Source: an uncultured Rikenellaceae bacterium (lineage in GTDB: Bacteria > Bacteroidota > Bacteroidia > Bacteroidales > Rikenellaceae). From it: DNA of 6,076 nt. The stretch spans positions 1 to 6,076 of the forward strand of contig CASDWR010000054.1 in assembly GCA_949284665.1 (NCBI GenBank). Direction: 5' to 3'. This document shows positions 5,726 to 6,076 of this stretch, piece after piece. Below the pieces are notes generated by a model. It was not told the origin of the DNA. It did not search any database and was given only the letters and a program-made list of their open reading frames with translations. Within the stretch, counting starts at the first letter, position 1, and every line of letters begins with the position of its first letter. A program made the position numbers and the translations under genes.

Positions 5726-5757
5726 GTGAGTCGGACCGTTTCGATGCTGACCGTTAC

Positions 5758-6076
5758 TTACCGATAGTCTTGTGGCATGAGTTGTCCGTTCAGCACGCGC
5801 AGCGCATTCGAGGCCAGGGCTTCCATTTCGTTTTCTCCCGGGAATACCCGAACATCGGCAATGAAGGAGACCATTTTTTCGATGTAATCGCATACGTATC
5901 GGTTGTAAGCGATCCCGCCGGTGAGAAGAATTGCATCGACTCTGCCTTCGAGTACGGTTGCCATGGCGCCGATCTCTTTGGCAATGTTGTAACACATGGC
6001 ATCGAGGATGAGTTTTGTCCGTTCGTCGCCATCGGAGGCACGTTTGACAATTTCCTGTACATTGTTTGTCCCCAGA
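5758..6076 (-). CDS. buk: Butyrate kinase, C-terminal part (cut by window edge)
   Basis: Acetokinase-family enzyme that interconverts butyrate + ATP and butyryl phosphate + ADP; cytosolic. The frame is open on the minus strand from the right edge to the TAA at 5758-5760, giving 105 codons of a protein usually about 350-360 residues long. The visible part starts LGTNNVQEIVKRASDGDE. It continues with KLILDAMCYNIAKEIGAMA and the nucleotide-binding segment VDAILLTGGIAYN. It ends with VRVFPGENEMEALASNALRVLNG, which closely follows the butyrate kinase pattern (PGEDEM.ALA.GALRVL) rather than acetate kinase. An internal ATG at 5997 opens a 79-codon frame, but the homology continues upstream to the edge, so that is not the start. 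It converges on the flippase. A phosphotransbutyrylase partner would be expected upstream, outside the window. Related branched-chain or other short-chain acid kinases cannot be excluded. Confidence 0.93.
   Translation of the reverse strand, partial: LGTNNVQEIVKRASDGDERTKLILDAMCYNIAKEIGAMATVLEGRVDAILLTGGIAYNRYVCDYIEKMVSFIADVRVFPGENEMEALASNALRVLNGQLMPQDYR

Larger units (their letters stand above)
5417..5757. other. 341-bp gap between convergent genes
   Basis: This stretch separates the 3' end of the flippase from the 3' end of buk. Open frames crossing it (for example GTG 5495 to 5767, plus, 90 codons) have no recognisable protein family, no ribosome binding site and no start supported by context, and one runs into buk antisense. 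The gap holds inverted repeats listed separately. TGTCGGT occurs three times near its left end (5432, 5466 and 5486) at uneven spacing. No tRNA or known RNA fold was seen. Confidence 0.6.

Noticed and set aside
5495..5767. A 90-codon plus-strand frame with GTG start in the convergent gap
   Set aside because: It has no ribosome binding site and no recognisable domain, and it runs into buk antisense. An open frame of this length is unremarkable by chance.
5573..5995. A 140-codon minus-strand frame overlapping the end of buk
   Set aside because: It is in another frame of the buk region, with an Arg/His-rich composition and no motif. The butyrate kinase frame explains the sequence.

Overview
The window reads as an ordinary chromosomal segment of a Bacteroidota bacterium, most likely a member of Bacteroidales. 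The pyruvate kinase carries the RINTAH variant and the LIDDGD[IL]ELKV block that I associate with Bacteroides-type enzymes. The HPRT, AroQ, ZupT and DivIC-family proteins also look most like their Bacteroidales counterparts. Shine-Dalgarno sequences are mostly weak or absent, and TAnnTTTG promoter elements occur in the only divergent gap. The genus cannot be fixed by eye; a Rikenellaceae/Alistipes-like source is a guess. No rRNA, tRNA, CRISPR array, insertion sequence or phage gene was seen.

Layout. At the left edge (1-394, minus) is the N-terminal part of a ZupT-type zinc/divalent-metal transporter, cut by the window border. A 90-bp divergent gap (395-484) follows. Its centre, TAGTTTTGCAAAGATA, holds two abutting mirror-image Bacteroidota -7 elements, one for each direction. 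To the right runs a tightly packed plus-strand cluster: hpt (hypoxanthine/guanine phosphoribosyltransferase), queE (7-carboxy-7-deazaguanine synthase), a DivIC/FtsB-like division protein, aroQ (type II dehydroquinase), pyk (pyruvate kinase) and a Wzx-type polysaccharide flippase. The gene junctions are an 8-nt overlap, then gaps of 13, 32, 12 and 44 nt, so the six genes are probably co-transcribed.

The last gene on the plus strand (ends 5416) faces the 3' end of butyrate kinase (buk, minus, 5758 to beyond the right edge). The 341-bp gap between these convergent genes has no convincing gene. It holds two weak plus-strand terminator candidates, a perfect 7-bp stem palindrome, and a better hairpin plus T-tract placed to terminate buk.

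Functionally the cluster is mixed housekeeping: purine salvage, queuosine precursor synthesis, cell division, the shikimate pathway, the last step of glycolysis and envelope glycan export. There is no sign of a new defence, mobile or biosynthetic system. The points worth a second look are local: the mirror-image promoter pair, residue changes at conserved positions of AroQ and Pyk, start-codon choices in three genes, and the inverted repeats in the convergent gap.
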